DNA of 64,000 nt from Bremerella sp. TYQ1 (GTDB lineage: Bacteria; Planctomycetota; Planctomycetia; Pirellulales; Pirellulaceae). Position numbers and translations under genes: made by a program. Positions 51,878-61,341 of this stretch are shown here, piece by piece; the stretch's first letter is position 1, and the number at the start of each line of letters is the position of its first letter. The notes below the pieces were generated by a model that saw only the letters and a program-made list of their open reading frames with translations, made no database searches and was not told where the DNA came from. The stretch covers positions 1,364,001 through 1,428,000 of the forward strand of contig NZ_CP083740.1 in assembly GCF_020150455.1 (NCBI RefSeq), given 5' to 3'.

Positions 51878-52621
51878 TTATTCTGATTCAACTTCTTCTG
51901 TGTAGGGTGGATTCTCGCCCTGGATTTCATGAAGGGCGTTTTGAGCCGCTCGTTGTTCCGCTTCTTTCTTGTTGGCTCCCCACGCAGATGTGTATGTATT
52001 GCCTTGCAGGTGAACGGCTACATTGAAGAACTTGCTATGGTCAGGGCCTTTTTCTGCCACAAGTTCATAATTAGGCGTGGTGCCAAACTCGCGCTGGGCA
52101 TACTGCTGGAGCATCGACTTGTAATTGCTGCCAACTTCACCAGCTGAGGCCTGTTCAATTTCTTCTTCCAGAACAATTGCCAGGAAGGCGTTTACGGCGC
52201 TGTCCCCACCATCCAGATAGATGGCAGCAATGATCGCTTCAAAAACGTCTGCCATCAGCGATTTAGGAATAGACTGTGTCGAGGCCATTCCTTTGCCAAG
52301 TATTAGAAATGGCTCGAGACCCATTGCATCGCTGAGTCGCGCACACGTACTGCGACTGACAACAATCGATTTGATGCGTGTGAGATCGCCTTCCAGATAG
52401 TTCGGAAAGCGTCGGAAGAGTGTCTCGCAGACAAACTTGCCAAGAATGGCATCTCCCAAAAACTCTAACCGTTCATTACTTCCAAGGCGATGGCTCGCCC
52501 CAGAGGCATGGGTTAGTGCAGACTCCAAGAGTTCGCGATTTTTGAAGTTGTAACCGAGCTTCTGTTCACACTCGGAGAGTTGATCTGCGCCGGTTGCCGG
52601 CGAGTCTTGACCTCGTAGCAT
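51878..52621 (-). CDS. rnc: Ribonuclease III
   Basis: The protein has about 247 residues. The RNase III catalytic domain shows the signature NERLEFLGDAILG and the second acidic cluster MADVFEAIIAAIYLDGG, and a C-terminal dsRNA-binding domain follows (SMLQQYAQREFGTTPNYELV, GANKKEAEQRAAQNALHEI). It cleaves double-stranded RNA in rRNA and mRNA processing. I start at ATG 52621; a TTG at 52708 would add a hydrophobic, basic leader that is not part of the family. A short acidic tail closes the protein. It is encoded alone on the minus strand, divergent from mgtE. Confidence 0.95.
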   Translation of the reverse strand: MLRGQDSPATGADQLSECEQKLGYNFKNRELLESALTHASGASHRLGSNERLEFLGDAILGKFVCETLFRRFPNYLEGDLTRIKSIVVSRSTCARLSDAMGLEPFLILGKGMASTQSIPKSLMADVFEAIIAAIYLDGGDSAVNAFLAIVLEEEIEQASAGEVGSNYKSMLQQYAQREFGTTPNYELVAEKGPDHSKFFNVAVHLQGNTYTSAWGANKKEAEQRAAQNALHEIQGENPPYTEEVESE

Positions 52622-52931
52622 ATCGAACGGATCCGTTTTGTACGTTCGATATTTTCTTCGTTTCGTTGGCTTCAAAAAGAACACCAGCAAAACGAAGGAA
52701 ATACCCAACTATTGGTAATGTTTGATACGTAAAAACTACTTTCAGGGGGCAGGAAAGTCAATCGCCTTGTTCAATTCCTCACGAAGTAGGAGCAGGAATT
52801 CGCTTCAATCTGTGATTTTAGCCTGCCAGGTCATTTTCGCCGTCCCTCCCATGGTTGGCTTAGAACGCTAAGATATTACCTAATCGACGCGAAAAAGTGG
52901 CAAATTAGGAATAAAGCTCCGAAGGACGCCC
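52622..52931. other. Divergent intergenic region between rnc and mgtE
   Basis: No gene was found. A dyad AATTCCT (52773-52779) / AGGAATT (52794-52800) is present, but its role is unclear. I looked for an M-box-like magnesium riboswitch ahead of mgtE and could not recognise one. Confidence 0.4.
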
Positions 52932-54281
52932 ATGATTAACACCTTGTACCTGCCGGAACTTCGCGAAATGCTGTCAGAGCACGACTCGGATGGTCTGCGA
53001 GAGTTTTGCACCGCGCTGCATCCGGCTCGAACCGCAGAATTCATGGAAGGGCTCACCCCGGAAGAGGCCTGGGGAGTTCTGGACCATGCTGACTTAAGTC
53101 TTCAAGGCGAGATTCTCTCATACTTCGACTACCATCGCCAAGCGGAAATGCTCGAAGCACGTCCGCCTCAGTCGGTTGCGCCAGTCGTGGCGACCATGTC
53201 TGCCGACGATCAGGTCGACCTTCTGGGGGAAGTAGAAGAAGAAACCGCCGAACAGATTCTGGCCTGCTTCTCGGCCGACGATCGTCGTGATGTTCTGAGG
53301 CTCTCGAATTACGCCGAGGGAACCGCGGGCGCCATCATGACAACGGAGATGGCACGTCTTAGCGAGACGCTGACCGCCAAGGAAGCTCTCGCAGAATTAA
53401 CCAACCAAGCGGAACACCTCGAAACGATTTATTACCTATATGTCGTCGATGACTTCGGAAGCCTCCATGGCGTCGTTTCTACTCGTGATATTGTCTCTGC
53501 GCTGAGCAAGCCTCAGAAGAAGCTGAGCGAGATCATGGAAACAGAGGTCATCCACGCTAATGTCCTGGACGATCAAGAGGAAGTTCTTCGCAAGATGGCG
53601 GACTACGATTTGCTCGCCATTCCTGTCGTGGATGAAGAACTTCGTCTTGTCGGCATTATTACCCACGACGATATTCTCGACGTTGTTGTCGAAGAAGCCG
53701 CCGAAGATGCTTATCGTGCTGCAGCTGTCGAACCGCTGGAGGAAACCTATCTGCGAACGTCCGTCTTAACACTCAGCCGAAAGCGCGGGGTATGGTTGGC
53801 TGTGCTGTTCGTGGGGGCCTTCATGACCACGTTTGCCTTAGAGCAATTCGAGGCTGACCTGGCCAGAATACCTTGGCTGGTCATCTTTATTCCCTTGGTT
53901 ATTTCAACCGGTGGAAACTCTGGTAATCAATCTGCCACGCTCGTGATCACCGCCCTTAACAAGGGGGAAGCAAGCATTGGAGATTGGTGGACGATCATGC
54001 GTCGAGAACTTGCGATGGGCCTCATTCTGGGCCTGATCATGGCCTTTATGGGTTTGCTGCTTGCGCTTTTCAAATCGCCGTCAGCCTATTCAGCGTTAGT
54101 TGTACCGGCAACACTTGTGTTGGTGGTCATGGCCGGGACGCTGATTGGATCGATGCTGCCGTTAATGTTTAAGAAGATTGGGCTCGATCCCGCTTTGATG
54201 AGTAACCCATTTGTGGCTGGACTTATCGACCTGCTGGGGATTGTGATTTATCTAAAGGTCGCATTGCTGTTACTGGAATAG
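52932..54281 (+). CDS. mgtE: Magnesium transporter MgtE
   Basis: The 449-residue protein has the full MgtE order. An N-terminal helical superhelix domain (to about residue 130) is followed by a CBS pair (residues about 135-255, YLYVVDDFGSLHGVVSTRDI and DYDLLAIPVVDEELRLVGIITHDDI). A linker helix and five membrane helices come next, with the pore motif GGNSGNQSATLVITALNKGE. The cytoplasmic CBS and N domains close the channel when Mg2+ is abundant. It may also pass Co2+ in some species. It converges with a small unknown gene whose stop lies 7 bp downstream. Confidence 0.95.
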   Translation: MINTLYLPELREMLSEHDSDGLREFCTALHPARTAEFMEGLTPEEAWGVLDHADLSLQGEILSYFDYHRQAEMLEARPPQSVAPVVATMSADDQVDLLGEVEEETAEQILACFSADDRRDVLRLSNYAEGTAGAIMTTEMARLSETLTAKEALAELTNQAEHLETIYYLYVVDDFGSLHGVVSTRDIVSALSKPQKKLSEIMETEVIHANVLDDQEEVLRKMADYDLLAIPVVDEELRLVGIITHDDILDVVVEEAAEDAYRAAAVEPLEETYLRTSVLTLSRKRGVWLAVLFVGAFMTTFALEQFEADLARIPWLVIFIPLVISTGGNSGNQSATLVITALNKGEASIGDWWTIMRRELAMGLILGLIMAFMGLLLALFKSPSAYSALVVPATLVLVVMAGTLIGSMLPLMFKKIGLDPALMSNPFVAGLIDLLGIVIYLKVALLLLE

Positions 54282-54288
54282 CCTAAAA

Positions 54289-54630
54289 TTAAACGTCAAT
54301 CAGAGGCTGGCCAACATACATCTGGAGAATCTGACTTTGTACTTTGATCGCACGAATTAAGACCCAGATTTGATCCGGCGAGAACTTGCGGGGATCGGAA
54401 TGGGCTAATTCGTCCAATTCATCTGTCATAGCAGCGTGCTGGTCGGTCGCCGCCTGGAGCCTAAGCCCCATTTCCTGCCACGCTGTTGTCAGGATCTTAT
54501 CATCGTCGAGTTCTGCGAGGTTTTCGACACAGTTGGACAATAGCAGACATAGACGTGCAACATCACGCGGCTCTGCGTTAGGTTGCATGCGTTCGATGCG
54601 GCTGGCAAGTTCCTGGCAAGACATGCTCAT
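54289..54630 (-). CDS. Small helical protein of unknown function
   Basis: The 113-residue protein is predicted nearly all helical and is not recognised. Notable are two internal stretches, RDVARLCLLLSNCVENLAEL and SPDQIWVLIRAIKVQSQILQM. It has no membrane segment or signal peptide. It reads like a small conserved planctomycete cytoplasmic protein. It starts at ATG 54630 with a second in-frame ATG at 54624, converges on mgtE and lies downstream of the glycosyltransferase gene on the same strand, 129 bp away. Confidence 0.65.
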   Translation of the reverse strand: MSMSCQELASRIERMQPNAEPRDVARLCLLLSNCVENLAELDDDKILTTAWQEMGLRLQAATDQHAAMTDELDELAHSDPRKFSPDQIWVLIRAIKVQSQILQMYVGQPLIDV

Positions 54631-54759
54631 GACAGACCTACATTGCGTTACGACAAGACGACTGAGAAGAGGATTGTGAGCTGAGCAGGATCCGCCATTC
54701 GAATCGACATTCAGCCAAACAATCGTAGCTCACTTTCGACGCCACTCGTTGGTCTTGAG

Positions 54760-55860
54760 CTATTTCGGGGTTCTTCCCAGCACTTTTCGATATCGGTCGG
54801 TCAACTTATCGGCATAATCGTCAATGCCGAATCGTTCGATTCGTTGCCTTGCGTTCCGCCCCAATAATTGCCGAAGTTCTGGCGATCGGTAAAGTTCTCC
54901 GATCGACTTTGCTATCGCGAAAGGATTGTCTACAGGGACAAGAATCGCTTCGTCCCTAGGAAACATCTCGTTCGTTCCACCCACTTGCGTGGCGATTATG
55001 GGCAAGCCCGTCGCCGCCGCTTCGAGCAACACTCTTCCCCATGGCTCCTGCCGAGCGGCATGCACCAAGACATCCGATTGGCGAAGTATTTCCGGCGTGT
55101 TATTAGTCCGCCCACGAAAATGAATGTGCGGCTCCAGACGATTCGCCTCAACGAATCGATAGAGATCAGCCTCGTACTCATGGGCTTCTTCTTTGGTAGA
55201 GTGACGTTCGCCGTACAGATCGAGCGAAACATTTGCTCCATGCTCAATGGCTAATCGCACGCCGTCGAGCAGGACGTCGATCCCTTTGCGCATGACGAGT
55301 TGTCCAATGTAGACGAGCCGGAGAACGTCTGATTCACCGCGTTCCTTTGAAGGCGCAAACTCTTTCAGATCTACTCCATTGTGCAGCACGCAAGATTTTC
55401 CAATCGCCATCCCTTGCGCCACATGAAAGTCACGCGTTGCTGTCGAAACGCAGTAAATCTCGTCCAACATCGAAATGTCGGCAATGACGCGCTTGTTCAG
55501 CTTAATGATATCTCGCAGATGACCAACAAACTTCACATCAACAGCTCGCTGGACAGGCCCCAGAATTCTGGAAACGGACAAGCTATTCGCGTGGACTATA
55601 TCCGCTTGCCAAGCTGGAATAGTCTTCGCGAGCTCATTCCGAAGCAATTCAAGCGGTTTTCGTTTTCCGGTGCTGTCTACCCAAGTAAACGGAATCTGCT
55701 TAATACCAAGCTGACTCAACTGAGCAGAAAGAGCCGTATGAGGCGGGCAGACGACAGCCACGTCAAAACCACGGCTCTGGATAGCACAGAGCCCGCTGAG
55801 CATGGAGTTTTCACCGCCATAGATCGTCCCGTATTCGCAGAGATAGACGATCCTAGGCAT
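54760..55860 (-). CDS. Glycosyltransferase family 4
   Basis: The protein has about 366 residues in a GT-B fold. The N-terminal acceptor domain opens RIVYLCEYGTIYGGENSMLSGL, and the donor domain carries LVYIGQLVMRKGIDVLLDGV and the E-x7-E motif ARQEPWGRVLLEAAATGLP. Retaining GT4 enzymes use nucleotide-sugars to build lipopolysaccharide, capsule or glycolipids. The acceptor is not identifiable. It is the last gene on the long minus-strand run, 31 bp after dapA, but its relation to that pathway is unclear. I start at ATG 55860, TTG 55872 being less likely. Confidence 0.85.
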   Translation of the reverse strand: MPRIVYLCEYGTIYGGENSMLSGLCAIQSRGFDVAVVCPPHTALSAQLSQLGIKQIPFTWVDSTGKRKPLELLRNELAKTIPAWQADIVHANSLSVSRILGPVQRAVDVKFVGHLRDIIKLNKRVIADISMLDEIYCVSTATRDFHVAQGMAIGKSCVLHNGVDLKEFAPSKERGESDVLRLVYIGQLVMRKGIDVLLDGVRLAIEHGANVSLDLYGERHSTKEEAHEYEADLYRFVEANRLEPHIHFRGRTNNTPEILRQSDVLVHAARQEPWGRVLLEAAATGLPIIATQVGGTNEMFPRDEAILVPVDNPFAIAKSIGELYRSPELRQLLGRNARQRIERFGIDDYADKLTDRYRKVLGRTPK

Positions 55861-55891
55861 TGTCGTGAGCAAACCGAAATGAAGAGAACGC

Positions 55892-56779
55892 TTATAGCAA
55901 TCCGTAGTCGGTCAACACTTGCGAAAGACGCTTTTCGCCATTCTCGCACAATGGTGTCATCGGTAGACGCAATTCTCCCGAATCGCGGCCAAGCATCTTC
56001 ATGGCAGCTTTGATCGGAATCGGATTAGTTGACAATCCAAGCATCTCACGGCACAGCGTAAAGAGCTTGAAGTGCATCTTCTGAGCTTCCGCGAAGTCAC
56101 CTTCCGCGGCTGCTTTAACCAGATTCAACATGTCGCCAGGAACAATATTACCGACCACGGAAATGACACCTTCGCCGCCGATCGACATCAACGGAAGCGT
56201 CATGCTATCGTCACCGCTCAACAGCGTCAGATCTGTGAGTTCGAGAACTTGCGATGCTTGATCCATAGATCCGGTCGCTTCCTTGACCAACTGGATCTTT
56301 TCCAACTCACTTAAACGAGCGATTGTTTCCGGCTCGATATTCTTGCCTGTGCGTCCAGGAATGTTGTACACACAGATTGGAATGCTGGAATCTTCCGCTA
56401 AAGCCTTGAAGTGTTGATAGAACCCTTCTTGGGTAGGCTTGTTGTAGTAAGGAGCAACTACTAACGCCGCATCTGCACCTTCGGCGGCTGCCCAGCGAGT
56501 CAGCTTAAGTGCTTCGTGAGTGCTATTCGATCCCGTGCCAGGCATAACCTTTGCACGTCCGCCGACTGTCTCGATAACCGCACTAATAACGCGTTCGTGT
56601 TCGTCATGCGATAGGGTCGGTGATTCCCCGGTTGTACCCACCGGACAAAGGCAATTCACCCCAGCTTCAATCTGGAATTCGACTTGTTGTTTCAGCAAGT
56701 CGTAGTCCACCAAGTCTCCCTTAAAAGGAGTCGTGATTGCTACCGAAACACCTGCGAAATCACTGCCTTTGCGTGCCAT
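55892..56779 (-). CDS. dapA: 4-hydroxy-tetrahydrodipicolinate synthase
   Basis: The protein has about 295 residues in a TIM barrel with the DapA set: [17 protein letters not shown] (Thr pair), [11 protein letters not shown] (catalytic Tyr) and the Schiff-base Lys in [11 protein letters not shown]. It condenses pyruvate with aspartate semialdehyde in lysine and diaminopimelate synthesis. The GTTGES and PGRTG motifs fit DapA better than N-acetylneuraminate lyase. I start at ATG 56779; TTG 56791 is the alternative. pdxJ ends 99 bp upstream on the same strand. In planctomycetes dapA is a housekeeping amino acid gene. Confidence 0.93.
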   Translation of the reverse strand: MARKGSDFAGVSVAITTPFKGDLVDYDLLKQQVEFQIEAGVNCLCPVGTTGESPTLSHDEHERVISAVIETVGGRAKVMPGTGSNSTHEALKLTRWAAAEGADAALVVAPYYNKPTQEGFYQHFKALAEDSSIPICVYNIPGRTGKNIEPETIARLSELEKIQLVKEATGSMDQASQVLELTDLTLLSGDDSMTLPLMSIGGEGVISVVGNIVPGDMLNLVKAAAEGDFAEAQKMHFKLFTLCREMLGLSTNPIPIKAAMKMLGRDSGELRLPMTPLCENGEKRLSQVLTDYGLL

Positions 56780-56878
56780 GCCGAACACCAAATGATTAAG
56801 AACTTCTCAACGAACGACCGAATGTCTAGTACAGACCGGCCTATAATACGATACGCCTGTTGTTTTTGCCAGTGCCGC

Positions 56879-57592
56879 CTAAGGGCAGATCAGCCGTTTC
56901 ATTTCGGCGACGGCATCTCGGAAACCTACAAAAACGGCCCGAGAAACAATGCTGTGGCCAATATTCAGCTCGGCCATTTCGGGAATCTGGGCAATCGGCT
57001 GAACATTCGTATAAGTAAGCCCATGACCAGCTAGAAGCTGCATCCCGGCTTTATGAATCTGTTCGCCAGCCAGTGATAACCGGGCCAGTTCCTTCTGCTG
57101 ATCTTTGCCACAAGTCAGCGCATATTGTCCGGTGTGCAATTCGACCGCATCCACTTTCAACTTAGCTGCCATGTCGATCTGGGAAGGCTCTGGATCCAGG
57201 AAAAGGCTTACGGAAATGCCTGCCTCGCGAAACTGCTCGATTGCCTTCGAGATCGAAGCTTCGTGAGTGACAACATCCAAACCCCCTTCCGTGGTAACTT
57301 CTTCACGTTTCTCAGGCACTAGAGTCACCTGGTCAGGCTTAACCTTACAAGCAATTGAAACGACATCGGCCTCGGCCGCGAGTTCGAGGTTCAACTTAAC
57401 TTTTACGGTCTGCCGCATCACTTCCAAATCACGGTCTTGGATATGCCGACGGTCTTCACGCAAGTGCAACGTAATACAATCCGCTCCCCCTAGTTCGGCG
57501 AGTGCGGCGGCCCAAACAGGGTCAGGTTCGTTGGTCTTACGAGCTTGCCGAATCGTGGCAACGTGATCGATGTTCACACCCAGATGAGGCAT
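56879..57592 (-). CDS. pdxJ: Pyridoxine 5'-phosphate synthase
   Basis: The 237-residue protein is a TIM barrel with the PdxJ hallmark [15 protein letters not shown] at the N-terminus, then [45 protein letters not shown] and the final [16 protein letters not shown]. It makes pyridoxine 5'-phosphate from 1-deoxyxylulose 5-phosphate and 3-hydroxy-1-aminoacetone phosphate. The sequence is complete with all recognised active-site segments. It lies 38 bp after the beta-RFAP synthase gene. Vitamin B6 synthesis has no direct tie to the pterin genes next door, so shared transcription may be accidental. Confidence 0.95.
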   Translation of the reverse strand: MPHLGVNIDHVATIRQARKTNEPDPVWAAALAELGGADCITLHLREDRRHIQDRDLEVMRQTVKVKLNLELAAEADVVSIACKVKPDQVTLVPEKREEVTTEGGLDVVTHEASISKAIEQFREAGISVSLFLDPEPSQIDMAAKLKVDAVELHTGQYALTCGKDQQKELARLSLAGEQIHKAGMQLLAGHGLTYTNVQPIAQIPEMAELNIGHSIVSRAVFVGFRDAVAEMKRLICP

Positions 57593-57630
57593 GGATGAAA
57601 GATCCTTTCAATTACGAATCAACCGTTATG

Positions 57631-58620
57631 TTATGCCCACTCCAACTGGGCACCATGATTGTTCGGTTCCGCTATTTCCAATTGCAATTCATTCTCAGAA
57701 TACCGCTCTCGCAGGAGAGCGCAAAGTGCTTCGGCCTGCCTGGCATCTTCACATATTCCAAAAATGGTCGGTCCCCAAGAACTCTGTCCGACACCGGTGA
57801 TTCCAAAGCTTCGCATTCGCTGGACAATATCGGTGCAAGTCAGGTTCGCGTAGCGGCCTCCTTGTAGCTCCGAATAACAGTCACCGGCCAGGCAACCGTA
57901 TTCGTAGACCGCTTCTCCGAATCGGTCGCAGTCGCTTGTTTGAAGCGCTGGAATCATTTCGCCTTCGACCATTTCTCGTAAACGTTCCGTCGTTGGCTCC
58001 GGAACACTTTCGAGTTGGCGAAAACCTTCTTCCTCATCCTCGCCGTGGCGTCCCTGAATCGCATGCTGCGTCGCCAGCACGAATCGCCATTCTTCTGGCA
58101 GTGAACCACGAAACGCCAAACGTGGAAAGCTATCGTCGCGATGTCCTGTCTCGAATAGGAAACCACCCTCCAGAAATCCATAGCAGCCAATGGCCGAACG
58201 CTTGGCACGATCGACACTGCTTGCCAACGTGGACAAATCAGGCAGTGGAAAGTCCGCAAGTTTCGACAACAATGTGGCAACGGCTAGACCTAGCTGCGTT
58301 CCACATCCTAGCCCCACGTGGTCTCGAAGTTGCCCTCTCGTAGCGAGTCGAACCGCAGGTAGCTTCAGTCCCGAGTATGCCTGCCATTGTCGCGCAAATG
58401 AATCGACCCGATCCGTCAGCGGTCCGATAACGCAAAAGCTATCTGCCCGATTGGCAAAAACCTCTAAACCGGGCCGATCAATCATCACGCCGACACCACC
58501 GAAAGATGAGTCTTCGGCGTGAAACGCCAGCAGACCAAAATGCAGCCGCGCACCGACCGCTACTTTCGCCAACAAAGGCGCATCAAGGGCAGGCTGAGGT
58601 GAAGGTTTGAAAAGAGACAT
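57631..58620 (-). CDS. Beta-ribofuranosylaminobenzene 5'-phosphate synthase (GHMP family)
   Basis: The protein has about 329 residues in the GHMP-kinase fold. AKVAVGARLHFGLLAFHAED, FGGVGVMIDRPGLEV, the phosphate-loop-like VGLGCGTQLGLAVATLL and VGQSSWGPTIFGICED match beta-RFAP synthases. This enzyme joins para-aminobenzoate to phosphoribosyl pyrophosphate with loss of CO2, the committed step of tetrahydromethanopterin synthesis. The upstream genes for pABA production (pabA, pabB) and a dihydropteroate-synthase-like enzyme make the assignment coherent. I start at ATG 58620, next to a GTG at 58623. Its neighbour DUF447 also belongs to H4MPT loci. Confidence 0.9.
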   Translation of the reverse strand: MSLFKPSPQPALDAPLLAKVAVGARLHFGLLAFHAEDSSFGGVGVMIDRPGLEVFANRADSFCVIGPLTDRVDSFARQWQAYSGLKLPAVRLATRGQLRDHVGLGCGTQLGLAVATLLSKLADFPLPDLSTLASSVDRAKRSAIGCYGFLEGGFLFETGHRDDSFPRLAFRGSLPEEWRFVLATQHAIQGRHGEDEEEGFRQLESVPEPTTERLREMVEGEMIPALQTSDCDRFGEAVYEYGCLAGDCYSELQGGRYANLTCTDIVQRMRSFGITGVGQSSWGPTIFGICEDARQAEALCALLRERYSENELQLEIAEPNNHGAQLEWA

Positions 58621-58640
58621 CACTTAAGTTTAGCGATGTC

Positions 58641-59246
58641 CTACCTTCCCGACGATTCCCCGTGGCCGTTTCTCCGCTCGGCAATTGTCGCTTTTAGGAA
58701 TTTCCAGGCCCGAAGTTCCGCTTCCGCACCGGTCTTCTCAACCCATGATTGCATTGTTTCAATAGCTTGATCGATCTCTTGCGAAGAAAGCAAGTGAATC
58801 CTGGTGGCAATGATTGCCAACTCTAGAATCGCATTTTTAGCACGATTAAGTCCCGAAAATTCGCGCACTTTGCCCGACTTTTGGACACGGCAAGACAGCG
58901 AAGCCCGATCGCCTTCTGTCTGAATTTGAACTGCTTCCAGTTGATACCATCGACAACAATTTTGAAGCGCGTGAAATCCCCTGTCGCCGGTTACGAGAAA
59001 TTCAGGAGCGTGCTTCAAATCTCCAACGGCAGCCTGCGCGATCATTTCGACATCGTCCGTGACATGAAATGTGCCTCGCCTGGTACGTAGTAGGTTCTCA
59101 TAGGTTTTAGAACCAGGGAACGGCCGCAAGAGAAGTGAAGCAAACTCGCCTTCGACTTTCGGCCCCATCGGAGCAACGTTGACGGATCCGTCTACATTTT
59201 CGGTCGTCAGAATTCCTTCGATGATGGGCCAGCGTGGCTGACTCAT
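58641..59246 (-). CDS. DUF447 family protein (H4MPT-locus associated)
   Basis: The protein has about 201 residues with the DUF447 opening (WPIIEGILTTENVDGSVNVAPMGP) and body (LRTRRGTFHVTDDVEMIAQAAVG, SLSCRVQKSG), which looks like a flavin-binding split-barrel. DUF447 genes recur with H4MPT biosynthesis genes in methylotrophs, archaea and planctomycetes. The reaction is not known to me. I start at ATG 59246, with AGGA four bases upstream. Its start overlaps the pabA stop (ATGA), a coupled junction. It precedes the beta-RFAP synthase gene by 20 bp. Confidence 0.85.
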   Translation of the reverse strand: MSQPRWPIIEGILTTENVDGSVNVAPMGPKVEGEFASLLLRPFPGSKTYENLLRTRRGTFHVTDDVEMIAQAAVGDLKHAPEFLVTGDRGFHALQNCCRWYQLEAVQIQTEGDRASLSCRVQKSGKVREFSGLNRAKNAILELAIIATRIHLLSSQEIDQAIETMQSWVEKTGAEAELRAWKFLKATIAERRNGHGESSGR

Positions 59247-59908
59247 AGTTCCTGACTCCAATAATGGTCTTCCAACGATACGTCGCTTGCTGGGCGGCCA
59301 ATCTTGGGCATTGCTACGTTGGTATCTAAAAAGGAAGAGATGCCGGCGAGCAGCAAAAAGTTCCTCAACATGGCATAACCATGTTCTGTCAGTACCGACT
59401 CGGGATGAAACTGGACCCCGATGATGGGAAGCGTTTTGTGGCTGACGGCCATCACCGTACCATCTTCGGATTCGGCAGCGACTTGTAGCTGAGCTGGAAG
59501 CGATTCTCGCTCGGCAACCAAGGAGTGGTACCGCCCAACTTCCATTGGTGAAGGAAGCGCTTGAAACACTCCGCTTCCATTATGCGTAATCGATGAGGCT
59601 CTTCCGTGCATCGGAGTAGTGGCACGAATGATCTTGCCTCCTAAGACATCGACAATTGCCTGATGTCCTAGACAAACTCCCAATATAGGAAACGAATCGC
59701 CTAACTCTCGGACGACTTCGCGGCAGACGCCAGACTCGGCAGGGGTGCATGGTCCCGGAGATAGAACAATCGCCGAAGGACGAAGCTGGCGAATGTCATC
59801 AATTCCCAACGAGTCATTCCGGCGTACGATCGTCTCCTGTCCCAATTGGCGAAAATACCTCGCCAGGTTGTGCACAAAGCTATCGTAGTTGTCGATGACT
59901 AAAATCAT
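59243..59908 (-). CDS. pabA: Aminodeoxychorismate synthase component II (glutamine amidotransferase)
   Basis: The 221-residue class I glutamine amidotransferase has the nucleophile in ILGVCLGHQAIVD and the His-Glu in GVQFHPESVLTEHG. It releases ammonia from glutamine for PabB to aminate chorismate. TrpG-type anthranilate synthase subunits are very similar, so identity rests on context: pabB upstream overlaps by 4 bp and H4MPT genes surround it. A C-terminal extension of about 25 residues (MPKIGRPASDVSLEDHYW) goes past the domain. It overlaps the DUF447 start by 4 bp. Confidence 0.9.
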   Translation of the reverse strand: MILVIDNYDSFVHNLARYFRQLGQETIVRRNDSLGIDDIRQLRPSAIVLSPGPCTPAESGVCREVVRELGDSFPILGVCLGHQAIVDVLGGKIIRATTPMHGRASSITHNGSGVFQALPSPMEVGRYHSLVAERESLPAQLQVAAESEDGTVMAVSHKTLPIIGVQFHPESVLTEHGYAMLRNFLLLAGISSFLDTNVAMPKIGRPASDVSLEDHYWSQEL

Positions 59909-61341
59909 TCACCAAGCACCGCGTGTAAAAGTCCAAGTGCTTTATGCCACGTCTCTTCATATTCTCGCAAGGGGTCAGAATCCGCGACAATTCCACCACC
60001 GACAGGAAACTGCCACCAGCCGCCTGATGCTACGATCGTGCGAATTAAAATATTCCAGTCGATCGAGCCATTGAATCCCATGTATCCGAGCGAACCGCAA
60101 TAAGGCCCCCGAGCCGTTGGCTCTAGCTCGGAAATGATCTCCATAGCACGAATCTTTGGTGCTCCCGTGATCGATCCACCAGGAAAGATGGCCGCGAGAA
60201 TCTCCTTAATGCCTACGTTGTCTGAGAGCTTACCGATGATGATAGAAACCAGATGCTGAACGGTTTGGTACGTTTCTAATCCGCAAAGACTGGTGACTTC
60301 CACACTCTCTGGATCGCAGATTCTGGAAAGATCATTCCGCAGTAAATCAACAATCATGACATTTTCGGCGCGATCTTTTTGACTGCGAACCAATTCGTCC
60401 GCCCAAAACATGTCTAGTTCTGGCCGTCCACTGCGTTGCCTGGTTCCTTTAATAGGACGCGTTTCAATCTGACGATCACGGACTGAAATGAATCGCTCCG
60501 GCGACGCCGAAACGATTTGCCCCATCCCAAAATCGTAGTACCCCGCAAATGGAGCAGGGTTCTTCTCTCTTAACTTCATATACAACGCGATCGATGACGA
60601 CTTTTCCTCGACAATTAACCGCTGAGACAGATTTACCTGAAAGATGTCGCCGGCATGAATGTAGTCCACCGACTTCTTAACCGCGGCCAAGTAGTCTTCT
60701 TTGGCGAAGTTACTCATGACGCCAGGGCACTCGGGGCAAGCAAAGCAGGGCGCTAAATCAGTTGGAGGGATTACGCGTCCCGCTCCTGACTGTTCTTGAA
60801 CAGGAGACGCTTCGGATCGTTTCAGAAGAGCAACGAATTCCTCTGCACGCTGCTTTGCTCGAACGTTTCGCTTCTCCGGCTCTACGTCAGGATAACCGGT
60901 AGAGATTAGCCAAGCTTTGTTCAGGAGGTGGTCCCACGCCAGTACGCAGTCATAGATCCCAAAGGATAACAACGGCAGGTTGAATTCGTTGAAATCTGTC
61001 TCAGGCACGACCTCAAACGTTCGATTCAAGTCGTACGAAAAATAACCCGCCATACCGCCTTGAAAAGGAGGCAAATCATCAATCTTGCCAAGACGATAAG
61101 AATCTTCGAGCGCAGCCAATTGAGATAGCGCCGCTTCGACTTGAGTAGGCCCGGCTTGAACGGTGTCGACCGGATCTGCCATTAAGAAACTGTACCGTCC
61201 CACAGTTTCGTCAGGCCGAGCACTATCAAGCCACAACACATGCGGCAGGGATGCCAGCTTCGGAAATACATTTTCCGGCCTAAGCGACGAGTCGAGCGAC
61301 AAGACGTAGGGCTTTCCCAATACCGATCGCCTAGGAGTCAT
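59905..61341 (-). CDS. pabB: Aminodeoxychorismate synthase component I
   Basis: The 478-residue protein has an N-terminal anthranilate-synthase-I-like domain and the chorismate-binding core: LSQRLIVEEKSS, FAGYYDFGMGQIVSASPERFI, PIKGTRQRSG, ENVMIVDLLRNDLSRIC and GGSITGAPKIRAMEII. PIKGTRQR and NVMIVDLLRNDLS are characteristic of this enzyme class. It converts chorismate plus ammonia to 4-amino-4-deoxychorismate. No pabC lyase gene is in the window. It overlaps the DHPS-like gene by 11 bp and pabA by 4 bp, so stoichiometric production is likely. pABA feeds beta-RFAP synthase downstream. Confidence 0.92.
   Translation of the reverse strand: MTPRRSVLGKPYVLSLDSSLRPENVFPKLASLPHVLWLDSARPDETVGRYSFLMADPVDTVQAGPTQVEAALSQLAALEDSYRLGKIDDLPPFQGGMAGYFSYDLNRTFEVVPETDFNEFNLPLLSFGIYDCVLAWDHLLNKAWLISTGYPDVEPEKRNVRAKQRAEEFVALLKRSEASPVQEQSGAGRVIPPTDLAPCFACPECPGVMSNFAKEDYLAAVKKSVDYIHAGDIFQVNLSQRLIVEEKSSSIALYMKLREKNPAPFAGYYDFGMGQIVSASPERFISVRDRQIETRPIKGTRQRSGRPELDMFWADELVRSQKDRAENVMIVDLLRNDLSRICDPESVEVTSLCGLETYQTVQHLVSIIIGKLSDNVGIKEILAAIFPGGSITGAPKIRAMEIISELEPTARGPYCGSLGYMGFNGSIDWNILIRTIVASGGWWQFPVGGGIVADSDPLREYEETWHKALGLLHAVLGE

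Noticed and set aside
52622..52931. Magnesium riboswitch ahead of mgtE
   Set aside because: I could not recognise the conserved M-box core or helices; only an isolated 7-bp dyad is present.
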